A stretch of DNA of 64,000 bases, from the NCBI GenBank assembly GCA_037042915.1, contig CM073198.1:3224001-3288000 (forward strand), read 5' to 3'. The DNA is from Auricularia sp. M13 (Eukaryota > Basidiomycota > Agaricomycetes > Auriculariales > Auriculariaceae). Positions 10,506 through 21,593 of this stretch are shown here, piece by piece (within the stretch, counting starts at the first letter, position 1; the number at the start of each line of letters is the position of its first letter). The notes beneath the pieces were generated by a model, which saw only the letters and a program-made list of their open reading frames with translations, made no database searches and had not been told where the DNA came from. Made by a program: the position numbers and the translations under genes.

Positions 10506-13500
10506 TTATGAGCGTGCTGTAGTAGCGTGCTCAGCAAACTGATGATCCAGATCATCGTCATAATCCGAAAGATGGTGGCGGTCTGTCGGCCGCCAGTCGT
10601 CCAAGTCATGCTCGTCGCTGGATCCACTGACCCGGCGGAATGATACGCCAGAAATGGGGCGTGCGCGACCATAGGTCGCGTGATCGACTTCGAGAAGAAG
10701 ACCGACACGGTGAGTGAGCTCTTCGTTCTCGCGCTGCAGCGCTTCGTTTTGCTTGGTGAGACGCTCCACGACGGCGGCATCGCCCGCGCTGCGCGCCTTT
10801 TCCAGGGCAGTCTCGAGTCTGCGGATCTCGTCCTCCAACTCCTCCATCTGACTGAGACGGGCATCCGCATCCCGCCGAGTGGCCGCGAGGTCATCACGTA
10901 GTTTCTCCAGCTCGCGCTGGAGACCCTCCAATCTGCGCGAGAGATCTTGGTTCTCAGATATGAGACGCTGGTTTTGCCTTTGAGCATCGCTGAGTGTGAC
11001 AGTGTCTTCCGCGGACAATGGTGTACCGCGCCCATTGACGGAGCGGCTACGCATGCTGCCTTCGGTCGGCGAGCTGGAGCGGTAGGCCTTCAACTCGTTC
11101 TGAAGGTCGGCGTTCACGCCACGCTGCTTGTGGAGCTCGTCCTTCAGGCGACGCAGCATCTTCTCAGTCCCCCTATACAACATTGTCAGCAAGATTCAAC
11201 AAGGTGACATACGAAAGACTGACTTGGCATAATTGACCGCTGTTTGGTAGTCACCCTCCATTTGCGTCAGGCGCTCGCGATGCGCTTGCTCGACCTCCGC
11301 AAGCTTGCGCTCAGCAGCAACAACGCGCGCATCGCCACCCGATTCTTGAGATCCACGCGGGCTGGACGAAGAGCGCAAACGATCGAGCTGGGAGGACAGG
11401 TTGCCCGCTTCGCTTTCCAGTTCGTCTCGAGAGCGCTTCATATGTTCCAAGTCGCGCATGGCCTGTTCGTACGCGCGAGTCCGCTCCTCCAGCCGGGCTT
11501 CGAGTTCCTGCATGCGCGCAGGATGGTCCGCGCCCTTCGATGCAAGCTCCTCCTCGTCAACGATGATGCCGCTGTCGGTCAAGTACGTGCGGAACAACGT
11601 GAGACGCATTTCGGCGTCAGATGCCTGGCGAGATTTCTCGACGACCTCGGATTCTTTGTGAGCGAGCTCGGAGCGTGCATGCCCGGCGTCCGCGAGGGCA
11701 GCACTCAACTGTGCACGTAGACTGACGAGCTGCGCGCGCAGAGAGCTTTGCTCTGCCTCCAAGGCCGCAGCGCGTTGCTGTTGCTGTTGAAGGGCGCTCT
11801 GTGCTTCAGTGACCCGCTGGCCAGCCTCCTTGAGCATCTTGCGCAACGATGTCGACTCCATCTCCATCGCAGTGAGCCTCTCGCTATGGCCGCGAGTTGC
11901 GCGGTCTTCATCGGCACGCATATCCCGGTGGGAGTCGAGCAACTTGGTCAAGCTGTTGTTCGTAAGCGCGCGCAGGCTATCGGCCTCTTCGCGCTCCTTG
12001 GCCCAGTTATTTTCGACCTCCTCCAGGCGAGCAGCAGCGCTCTCGGCATCCGTGATACGCTGCTCGAGTTCACCGCGAAGTTCATGAACCTCGGTCTGCA
12101 AACGTGCAACCTCGTCCCGGGCACGAACCCAGTGCTGCTCCATCTCATCGCTCCTCTGCGCAGCGGCAGTGAGAGCCTTCTGCGCCTGTTCAAGAGCAGC
12201 GACGTGCTCATCACGAGATGCCTGGAGCTCCTCGAGCAGTGCTTGAGCGGCGCTGCGCTCCGCGGTGAGCTGCTGGTTGAGACTGGACTGCTCGACCAGC
12301 CGCTCCGATTGATCACGGACCGTGGCAGCATGTGCGTCGTGACGCTCACGTAATTCCTCGTGCTCGCGGCGGATGCGATCGTGGGACTCTTCGAGCGAGT
12401 CGGCACGGCGAAGAGCTTCCGCTGCGCGGGCCTCTGCCTGTTCACGCAGCCGCGTCTGGAGAGCAAGCTGCTCTTGTGCTTCATTGGCGCGGCGCTCCTG
12501 TGCTGCACGCTCCGACGCGGCAGCTGCTAGTTGATGTTCCAGCTCTGCTGCCCTGTCGCGTTCGAGCTTCGCGATGTCGCTGCCTGCGCCAGACTCGTAT
12601 GCAGCAAGCTTAGCACGGTAGTAAGCTGCTTCCTGTAGAGCGCCAGACCGAACCCTGTCTGCCTCTGCCATGCGCTCAGACGCTACACGAGCATTGTCCA
12701 GGACAAGCGCCTGCCAGAATTTAGCAAGGTGTACTCGTGAATATAGATTTTAACACACTTGAATTTTGGCGCGTTCTTGCTTGAGTTTGAGCACCGCGTC
12801 ACTGACGCGCTTCATTTCCTCGCTGGTGTAGTCCTCGACGGGCTCCTGGCCTTCTTCAGGTTCGGCATCCATGAGGACGAAACCCTCCTTCTTCGCGCGA
12901 GCGAGGGCAGCACGAAGCCACGCCTCACGGCGCTTCAGACCGTCGACCTCGCCCTCTTTGGCCCGCAAATCGCGCACCAAGTCAGCAGTGGCGTTGCCTG
13001 TCGAACCCGGACGTCCTGCCACAGGCGAGTTTGTACCACCTTTGGCGATCCGGAAAGCGTCCTGAGGCGGGATGGCGCGTTCCACGACAGGTGAAGGGCT
13101 TCGCGCGTTAGCGGCGTTTATGCCGTTTCGCGCACGCTGTGCTGCAGACGGAGCGCCATTCATGCCTTGCGTCGGTGACTGGGCACGCACCCCAGGGCCG
13201 AGCTGCGATGGACTCCTGGCGCCCGAGCGGCCCATGTCAGGCGAGCGTGCACGCTCGGCCGTAGGCGCTGCGCTCTCGCTGTCACTCAGGCCGTAGGTAT
13301 CGTCGCCGCGCCGAGGCCTGGTGGGTGGTGCTTTCTTCGTACCTGTAGGAACCGAGAACGACTGCATCTGTTGGTGGGCAACCTGACCATTGACCGGCCG
13401 TCCAGCGTTGGGAGGTGACGCAGCCATTTGCCGCCGGATGTCCTCAGTGTCGGAGAGCCCGGTCGAGCCAGGGGACATGGCGCGCTCGCGTTCGACAAGT

Positions 13501-15267
13501 GCCTGAGCAGACGGTCGCCTGCCGGGCGCTTTCCCGGCTGGTGGCGCGTTTGCGGCCTGACTGGGGTCCGGATACCTGATATGCCCTGATTTCCAACAGA
13601 CTGAGTATAAACGTCCGGTCGCGTGAATAGATGCTTACTAGTCTCAAGGACGTGCACGACTGCGGGGTCCTCATCCCGGACGGCCTCGTACGAAGACTCG
13701 CCGCCGAGAACGAAGACCCTACCATTGACCGAAGCCATAGCATGTCCCGATCTACCGCTCGGTGGCTCGCCCATACGCGTAAATGTGAACCATCGGGAAT
13801 CTAGTGCGGGGTAGCCGACAAGCTCAGAAGTCTGCAGAAGCAAAAGAAGGCATATGCGTACTCGTAATCTTGAAAGCCGCCAGGTCATTGAGGTCCTTGC
13901 CGTCGACGCCGCGTCCACCGAAGACGTATATGACGTCGTCGACAAGCGCCGCGGCGTGACCCTCGCGGGCGGCGGGGATAAATCCAATACAAGTCAATTC
14001 CGTCCAGATTCGCGTAGCAACATCGAAGACCCAGGTATCGTTATAGTGGAATTTGCCATCCGTGCCACCGAAGCTGTAGAATCATTGAGCGGCTGCAGGT
14101 GTTCGGATTCTGGGCAGGCGTACACGTAGATCTTATCCTGGTGGGTTACGCAAACATGTCCTGTGCGACGCGGCGGTGGGTCGTTGCCTGGTGCAGGCCA
14201 GACCAAGTCCCATGTGGGAGCTGACGCTCTCACTGCTGGAAATGTGAACTCGCCGTGGTCAGGGGATAGGGGACGATCGGCGTACGGGAGCTAAGGTCGA
14301 AGGACCAGAGGTCGTTCAGAAACTCAAGGTCTGCTTGACCACCGAAAACGAAGAACTTGGTGCCGACCATGGTAACTGCGTGCCCGTAGCGGCCGACGGG
14401 GGTTGGGTCCGGGGTCGTGACTTTCGTCCATTCACTCGTAACTAGCGGCGGTCCCGCGCGCATCAGAATTTGAGCTTCGCGAGACGACGGCAAAAAACTT
14501 ACCGAGATTGAGGAGATACAGACTGTCGTCCTGGGGCTCGCCAGGTCCGGATTTGGAGTTGGTGTCGCCGCCCCAGACGATGAGGACGGAGGAGACGAGG
14601 GCGCTGGCATGGCCGACGCGCGGAGAGGGGACTTCGCCGATAGTGTGAACAAGCTTGCAGGAGAGGTCCTTGGAGTTGATGCAGTAAAGGTCGTCCCTGA
14701 CCGCCTCGCGAACGAGGCCGCCGAAAAGGTAGAGTTCGCCCGCCGCGTTCGCGGTGGCCGGAAGCGAGTGTCCGTACCGCGGGAAAGGCAGCGACGACAA
14801 GGTCGTGGGCTGGGCGACTCCCGGTCTCGGGAATACGACGGGAGGGCCGGGGACGATACGGACGGTCTGCCACGGAAACGTGGGCTGGCGCTGCGGGCCA
14901 GGGGCTCCCTGCTGCTGCTGTGGTTGCTGCTGAATCTGCTGTGTGCCGGGGCCGCTGGCCTGCTGCAGTTGCGGCTTTGGCGGGCCCTGCTGGCCCCGCT
15001 GCGAGCCGGGATTAGGCTGAGCGTACTGCTGCTGCTGTTGTACAGGGCTGGGCGGTGTCAGAGCCTTGCGTGGGAGCGCGCGAGCAGCACTCGCCTGTCC
15101 TCGTCTCGTTGCCGTTGGCGCGGGTCCTGGGCCATCTGCTGGGGCGGACGCTGCGGCTGGCCCTGCTGGGGACCGTCGCGGGTCTGGGCGAGCGCCTGTG
15201 ATGGGGAGTTTGCTACGAGGACATTGTTCGTAGACTGTGAGGGCTGTCGCTTCCTGAAGAAGGACAT
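10506..15267 (-). CDS. Kelch-repeat, coiled-coil cell polarity protein (Tea1/Kel1 type)
   Basis: The architecture matches fungal Tea1/Kel1 proteins, which mark cell ends and link microtubules or formins to polarity sites. The start is ATG 15267 (MSFFRKRQPSQSTNNVL). A Gln/Pro-rich segment follows near 14900-15060. Six or so kelch blades then lie between about 14800 and 13600: FPRYGHSLPATANAAGELYL with FGGLV, SPRVGHASALV with IVWGG, VGRYGHAVTMVGTKFFVFGG, REGHAAALVDDVIYVFGG and SGRSGHAMASVNGRVFVLGG. A basic, Ser/Pro/Ala-rich linker covers about 13480-13000. From about 12980 to 10530 the protein is almost continuous heptad-like coiled coil (for example LRRADSLEESHDRIRREHEE), interrupted by introns near 12690-12750 and 11190. 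Estimated length is about 1,450 residues, longer than S. pombe Tea1 (1,147). I see no SH3 or motor domain. Confidence 0.88.
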
Positions 15268-17223
15268 CCTGCGCTGGCGGCTGGGTAGGAGGAACAACTT
15301 GGAGCTATAAACGAGCGGAGGCGGTCGAGGCGAGCACGAGAACGAGAAATTGTACAGAACAGAGGGTAACCTCGATCCGGCTCTCGACGCCTTTGATGAG
15401 CAACACAAGGTGCGCGCGTTTGCAGCTATTTGCTCCCTCTTGCCGCGCCGCTCCGCCTCAACTTTTCCCAGTATTTCAACTTTCTGCTCCCTGGCCTCTC
15501 CCCAACGATGCCTGCTGCTCTGACTGGAAAAAAACTCCCAATTCCCTGCGACCTTACTATCTGCGTCCTTGATGGACAGTTCTCACTGCTTCCGGACACC
15601 CACGCGCCCTTGCCACGCGCCCGGCTGGCCTTCATGCAGGCTCGGGGCCGTCACCTCTACCAGTCTCTCCTCCTCTACTCTCCTCGCATTCCCGGTCCGC
15701 AATGGCTCGTACAAATCTCAGGAATCGCGATACTTCCGTCTGTCAGCGCACGCAAGCGAAATCAGCTTCCGTGGCGACCGGCAAGTCCGCACCTGGAGAC
15801 AAGGACGATTCTCGGACATCCGCTGTTTGACTCCTTTCAGTTCAATCAGCTTAGATGAGAGTCCGCGAAGCGTTGGGGTCTACGGTTCCTGGAAATTGAG
15901 GTTCTCATCTCAGCCAAATGTCGCTCTGGCGTCGAGTGTGCTTACAGCAGGTCATTTCATTTAACATGAGGCTCGGTGTGGACTGTATAGGACTCAACAC
16001 GCATGTGTGATCGTCGCTGACTCCTCAGTACAACGCAGCGCTCTTTCCGACCGCTGAACGTACGCCACACTCTGCCGCGTAGCAAATCCTTGTTGGCACG
16101 CCCACTGACAGAGGGTCTCATCAGCGATAGGAGCTGTTTGCGAATTTCGGCAGTCCCGCACTTCCGCCAAACAGGTGTCTGTCGTACTGGAAAACCACAG
16201 TGAAAATCCTACAGTCTTCGGATGAATTCTAGGGGTGTGGCTGGGTGAGGTCAACGCATGTCCAAGGCACCTGCCACAACATCCGTTCCCGCCATAGTAA
16301 CTAATAGTAGTAAACGATACGCTGCGCAGCGCAATAGTTACGTGTCAAACAGGTCCATCATGAATTCATCGAGAATTGATATCATTACCAAAGTAGAAAG
16401 CACCGCACCAGGATTGGCGATTCGTGTGCCCCGACGCATACATCGCGTCTCTCCACTTGGTATTTTGCTGAGCGAAAGCTCGATAGCGTAATGAAAAGGG
16501 TTCAGCCCCTTGTCAGAGAGGAAAGTTTGGGAGAAATCTACCCGCGGATATGGAATATTTGAGGGTAGAACAGGAATAGAAATGCTGACGGGACCAATGA
16601 CCAGGAAGTCGCCTCGCCCCGCCTATATGTCGCTCATATGACCAGCAAGCTAAAGGATGTAGCCAAGGAACAGTCCAAAGTCTGCACGAGAAAGAGCAGG
16701 TTTTATATGGTCGACGTAACAATTTCTGGGTAACCGGCATCTGGTTCATGGCTGCAAGAAGTTGGCACCAATAGTCATTGACACAGTAGGCATACCTTGC
16801 CAAGACCAAACCATCGAGCATCCAGTGTCCATGAAACTGGCAGCGGCCCCGGGAAACGAATGCACGTGTAAGGCAGTTATAGCGGTTGCCTCCCGGGCCA
16901 TACGATAGTTCCTGTGAGCATAACAAGCTACAGCGCCACAAGCCATCTTAGGCCGTCCATATCCAATTGGAGATAGAGCCCGAGGTTCGCTCAGAACAAA
17001 AACCTTTGAAGGAGTAGAGCGAAAGCCTTGGAGAATACCAGCTCAGAACGAGGAACCAAGGTGGCAGGCTGTAACATGGAGGTCTCATTGGGGCTTTTGG
17101 ACCCGCGCAAGTGTATGGCTGAGCTAAAGCCCTCGTTCTAAAGTCATTGCGGGGAGCAGGGAAATTTCGAGCAGAGAGGCGTTGTCGGGGTTAGAATTTG
17201 TTGTCTCCTCTCAGTCAAGAGTT
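15268..17223. other. Intergenic, about 2 kb, no gene supported
   Basis: This lies between the kelch gene start and PRP11. It contains several frames of 80-143 codons on both strands (for example 15430-15858 plus and 16513-16941 minus). None shows a domain, conserved motif or intron pattern that I recognise. There are no tRNA-like boxes. The last 300 bases serve as the PRP11 promoter. Confidence 0.45.
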
Positions 17224-18165
17224 ATGGGTGCGTACGCTCAAGGCCATTCGTAGATAACTGTCTAACGCGAGCCTTAGATTTTCAAGTACGCAGTACTGAA
17301 TTCTATATTGTGTGCCTCGCTAATCATTCCTTCAGAACCGTGTAGGCTCAAAGTTCGGCGGCGGTGGCGTGGCTGGCGCATCAGAGTCGAATGTGGACCG
17401 GCGCGAGCGTCTGCGCAAGCTCGCGCTCGAGACCATTGACCTGGCCAAGGTATGCATCGAATCTAGTTCCTAACACGAAGCAGTTGTTCTGTGCTGACTC
17501 CAACGAGGACCCGTACATTCTGCGCAACCATCTCGGCTCGCTCGAGTGCCGACTCTGCCTTACGCTGCACACGAATGAAGGCTCCTACCTTGCGCACACT
17601 CAGGGCAAAAAGCACCAGACGAACCTTGCCCGTCGTGCGGCGCGCGACATGAAGGACGCGTCGGTCGCCGTGCAGCCCGCGCCCGCGGCCGTCCAGCGCA
17701 AGGTCTTCCTCAAAATCGGTCGTCCAGGCTACCGCGTGACTAAGGTGCGCGACCGGACGGCGAATGCGGAGGGCATGCTCGTGCAGGTGCATCTCCCAAA
17801 CATTAAGCCGGACGTTATTCCTCGCAAGCGGTTCATGAGCTGCTGGGAGCAAAAGAAGGAGCCTCCTAACAGGATGTACCAATATCTCATTGTGCGTGAA
17901 ATGTTGTCTTCTTTGTTGAAGTACTTGCACTAACTCTGCTGGAAAAAAAGGTGGCTGCAGAGCCATACGAGTCGGTTGCGTTCCGCATCCCCGCTCGCGA
18001 AATCGAGGAAGATAGCGACGAGTCCGACGCGTGGAATTGGTCACATTGGGACCCTGGTACGTCAATGTGTCCATTTGAAGATGCAAGACCTGACGACAAC
18101 ACTTTACAGAAACGAAGCAATTCAGCTTCCAGTTCATGTTCAAGAGTCCTCAGGCACATTACTGA
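17224..18165 (+). CDS. PRP11: Splicing factor 3a subunit 2 (PRP11/SF3A2), with 4-nt and 8-nt exons
   Basis: The core U2 snRNP protein SF3A2/Prp11, required for prespliceosome assembly. Joining ATGG (17224-17227), ATTTTCAA (17278-17285) and the exon from 17336 gives MDFQNRVGSKFGGGGVAG, the family's conserved N-terminus. The two introns between these exons are 50 bases each. The next exon ends LETIDLAK at 17449. A 58-base intron (17450-17507) joins it to DPYILRNHLGSLECRLCLTL, the matrin-type C2H2 zinc finger (C..C, H in SYLAHTQGKKHQTNLARRA). The conserved GRPGYRVTKVRD and VAFRIPAREIEE blocks follow. The last exon ends FSFQFMFKSPQAHY with TGA at 18163-18165. Length is about 226 residues. As in other fungi, it lacks the long proline-rich tail of the animal protein. 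Confidence 0.93.
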
Positions 18166-19541
18166 TTCTATGTGCGTTATTGTTGCCATGTACTTCCCCG
18201 CGTCTCTGCCAATGTATTGAGTGCTTTCGCTCCGGTTTCTGAGGACCGGAGATGAAGCAGCGCAATCGGTCATATGTGCGTTTGCATCCCTATGCGCCAG
18301 GGGTCTTGTGGGCATGCGGAGCGTCCTGGACGGCTAGCAGCGCCGGTGAGACTGTGTTGCTCATCGCGTTGCTGATAGTGATCCCGTGTAGCTCCTCGTG
18401 TTCGCATGAGTTTCAAATAGCGCGCGTGGTACGCAAGTTATGTCCATTGCCGAAGGCCGGGTTATCATGGGTTCCCAAGCTCACTCGGCGTATACAAATT
18501 CGCAATGCGGCGCGCTTGTGTCCGGTTCGGATTCGACGGCAGGCGCGCATGTGGGCACATCTATGATAATCTAATCGATCTTATCAGATTGCATCGATGC
18601 AGCGCCATGAAGCTAGATCCAACCTGCCCGCAGATATCTGGTCCCAAACGCTCCAGACAGTGGTCAGTGGCCCCGAGACGTTGCTAGCGGGGCGATGTGG
18701 AGCTCGAATCTGTCGTCAAACCTGACTCGCGCGGTGAGCACATCCCGAACCAAGGGACTACGACTCGGAGATCTGTGACGTTTGTGTCATTACAAGCCTC
18801 GCCAGACCCATCGGTTCCTCACGCGTATACATAGAGCGTCGAGGCTACAAAGGAATGATTGGACATCTCTTACGGTGCGGAAAACGTACGGACGGGAATC
18901 CTGCGGGCAGAAATCTCGCACTGGTTGCTAAAACAATCTGAGCGGGCCCGCCTCACGACTGCAATAGCCAGCTGTACACATCGTGGGTGAGCATGGATTG
19001 GGAAGTGTTTCTCTGCTGCGCCCTCCATGAATGGGGTAGCTATAAATGAGCGAATTTCGAGATTCGCCGCCACAGGCTGTCAGCTGCGCAGGGAAGTTGT
19101 AACCAGGCCAGAAGCCAGGCCCAACCCGATGGAACAGTCTGCCAGCAACAATGGATCGGATCCCGGAGAGGTCGCACGTTGCCTCGAGGTCACAAAGAAT
19201 GTCGGCCAGAACTTTACGTCCGGGAGGGAAGTGACGGGGCATCGCGTGGTCAACGGGCGATTGGAGGACATCTGTATCCAGTAACTGCAAGCGTATAGGT
19301 GAGAGATGCGTCTGGGCTAGAGTCAGCGGACTGAGACGAGCGCTGGAGAAGACGTGGGGAGACGCTGAGACGGTGTGCGGGCACAGCTGCTACACCGGAT
19401 TAACAGGCGCCTAAGGGCCACCGGAATCAATGCGATACTCTTGACCTCCGACTGTTACCTTCGAGTCACCGCGCATAAAAAGCGGGCGCCCCCCAGAGCA
19501 CCGGGAAAATATCCTGGCCGATCCCCCTGTACTGTCCTTGG
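18166..19541. other. Intergenic, about 1.4 kb, no gene supported
   Basis: Downstream of PRP11 and upstream of ARG2. Several short frames lie on both strands, none with recognisable protein features. I see no repeat longer than background and no RNA gene. Confidence 0.45.
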
Positions 19542-21504
19542 ATGGTCCTTGCTCGCAACTTGCACACAGCACGGTCGCTCGCAGGTCACTCGCCATGGCG
19601 CTCATCGGTCGCAGCTGTCAGTCACACGCTCCTGCGCGTCTGTCTGCTCGTCGCCGCTGACTGCGACGCCAGTCTACCCGCCGTCTCAGCCGGCACACCC
19701 CAGCTACAGAGCTAGATAACACGGAGCAGAGTAACGTCCGTCGTCGACTCTGGCGCGCTGCAAACGACTCACGAACGTCGATCTTCAGGACTTTATTCTC
19801 TCCGTTCTGCGCGCAGGCCCGTCTCTCCGGGATACAAAGGGATATCTGGCCTCGTTCAGCCCGCGTCCGCCGCCGCGCCCGGCGCCGCTCCCCACACTCC
19901 CGCCAGAGGCATGGTCGATGTCGAACACACCCCGGGCAGAACCAGTGGCAGGACCGGACGTCCAGCCTGTGCCCACCAGCCCGGTCGTCGCCTCGATCCT
20001 CGACCCTGTCTATAAACACACCGCCCTCGTCAAAATACAAGGCCCCTTCTCGGACCGCCAGCTGGAAAGCATCGCGCGTGGCATGGTCTATCTCGAAAAG
20101 CTCGGCCTGGTCTCCATCATCGTCGTCGAACGCGACGACTGGCAGCCGGGCAGCCACGGGGAGCGGACTCAGGCCGTGGAGGACGCAATGCGCGTTGCAG
20201 CCGCCCTGGAGCAGCAAGGTGCAAAAGCTCGGCCGATGCTGGACACCCTCGTCCGACTCGGTCCGCATCCCGATGATGTCGAAGCTCGCTCAACAGGACA
20301 CATGGAAGACCCCGTCGGGCCTCCAGAGGCTCACGCTCTGCTGAACGACCTCGTCCCACTGCGGTCTGCTCTGCGTGCGGGAGAAATCCCGGTTCTGCCG
20401 CCGCTCGTGCTGGACTCATTTTGTCGGTCTGTGCGCGTCGATGCCAATGACATGCTGGCAGCACTAGCCCGTGGGCTAGTCGACGCGGCAAACCGTACTG
20501 GCAATCGTCCTGCAGACGCGGCACCATCTACCGAGATAAATCTCACGCCCCTTCGTCTCATGATAATAAACCGCGAGGGTGGCATCCCGTCCTACGCTCG
20601 CGCTGGGCTCCCGCATCTTCTCGTCAATCTCTCATCCGAATACGACTACATTCATGACACCTTCGATCCTTCCTGGAAATCAACGCACCCGAAATCTCTG
20701 TCGAATCTGGCGCTGGCTCGACAATGTCTGTCATACATGCCGCCTAGCGCGTCGGCAGTAATGGTCTCGCACCGTTCACCGAAGGCGCTGATCGGCAACC
20801 TCATCACGAACAAGCCCGCGCTCTCCTCGAGTCTGCCTCATGCCCTGCTGCAGACGACAGGTAAGCTCACGCCTGATACGCCCACCGTCATCCGGCGCGG
20901 TCTGCCCGTCCGCGTTATCCGTTCTCTCGACCAAGTCGACAGGCCCAAGCTCGCCCGTCTCCTCGAGACATCATTCCGACGCACACTGGACCAGGAAGCG
21001 TTCTTCTCCCGTCTAGAGGAGAAGCTGGACTATGTCATTGTGGCTGGCGACTACGCCGGCGCGGCGGTCGTGACGAACGAGGGCCCGTCGGGCTCGATCG
21101 CGTACCTCGACAAGTTCGCCGTCGCGCCCGAGCATCAGGGCGACGGCACGGTGGACTTCCTCTGGGTCGCGCTGCACGACGAGTCGTACGGGCTCGGCCT
21201 GCCCTACTCCGTCAATCCGAACGGCGGCAAGGAGGGCGCCGGCGTCCCGCGCGATCTCGTCTGGCGCTCGCGCGCGGACAACCCCGTGAACAAATGGTAC
21301 TTCGAGCGCGCCAGCGGGCACATGCGCCTCGGGAAGTGGGTGCTCTTCTGGTGCGACGCCGAGGCCCGCATACGAGAGCGTGTCGAGCGGCGCTTCGAGG
21401 CTGGCGGCGGCCGCCGCACGGGGTTCGTCGAGGACGGCGAAAACGGACGCGTGCAGGTCTGGTCGCGCGCGATCGATGCTATCCCCTCTAGCTGGAGCGC
21501 CTGA
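19542..21504 (+). CDS. ARG2: Mitochondrial N-acetylglutamate synthase
   Basis: This enzyme makes N-acetylglutamate from glutamate and acetyl-CoA, the first step of arginine synthesis, in the mitochondrial matrix. The uninterrupted frame from 19735 contains DFILSVLRAGPSLRDTKGYL from 19789, which is typical of fungal NAGS and lies upstream of the first in-frame ATG (19918). The real start must therefore be in an earlier exon. The best candidate is ATG 19542 (MVLARNLHTARSLAGHSPWR), an Arg-rich, acid-free presequence. It splices in phase 0 from a GT such as 19617 (GTCAGT) to the AG at 19788. The amino-acid-kinase-like domain includes HTALVKIQGPFSDRQLESIA. The C-terminal GNAT-like NAT domain has YLDKFAVAPEHQGDGTVDFL, NPNGGKEGAG and NKWYFERASGHMRLGKWVLF. 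It converges on the F-box gene. The family is certain; the first exon is inferred. Confidence 0.88.
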
Positions 21505-21593
21505 GCGATATCTATTGGCAGTATCATAACTCTTTCTCTCTCTCGCACACTCTCAGCCTCTCACGACTGCGCATGTCTCGTTTACGGTTCGGA

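Noticed and set aside
15430-15858. 142-codon plus-strand frame upstream of the kelch gene
   Set aside because: No domain, no splice logic to neighbouring frames, and it sits in the expected promoter and leader of the kelch gene.
16513-16941. Minus-strand 142-codon frame
   Set aside because: Cys/Trp-rich but without a recognisable pattern. I could not extend it by splicing into a family.
17450-17480. A 31-base intron in PRP11
   Set aside because: The longer 58-base intron to 17507 gives the conserved join LAKDPYILRNHLG and has a better branch site, so the shorter option was dropped.
21536-21546. Short CT run after ARG2
   Set aside because: Too short to be more than ordinary 3' flank simple sequence.
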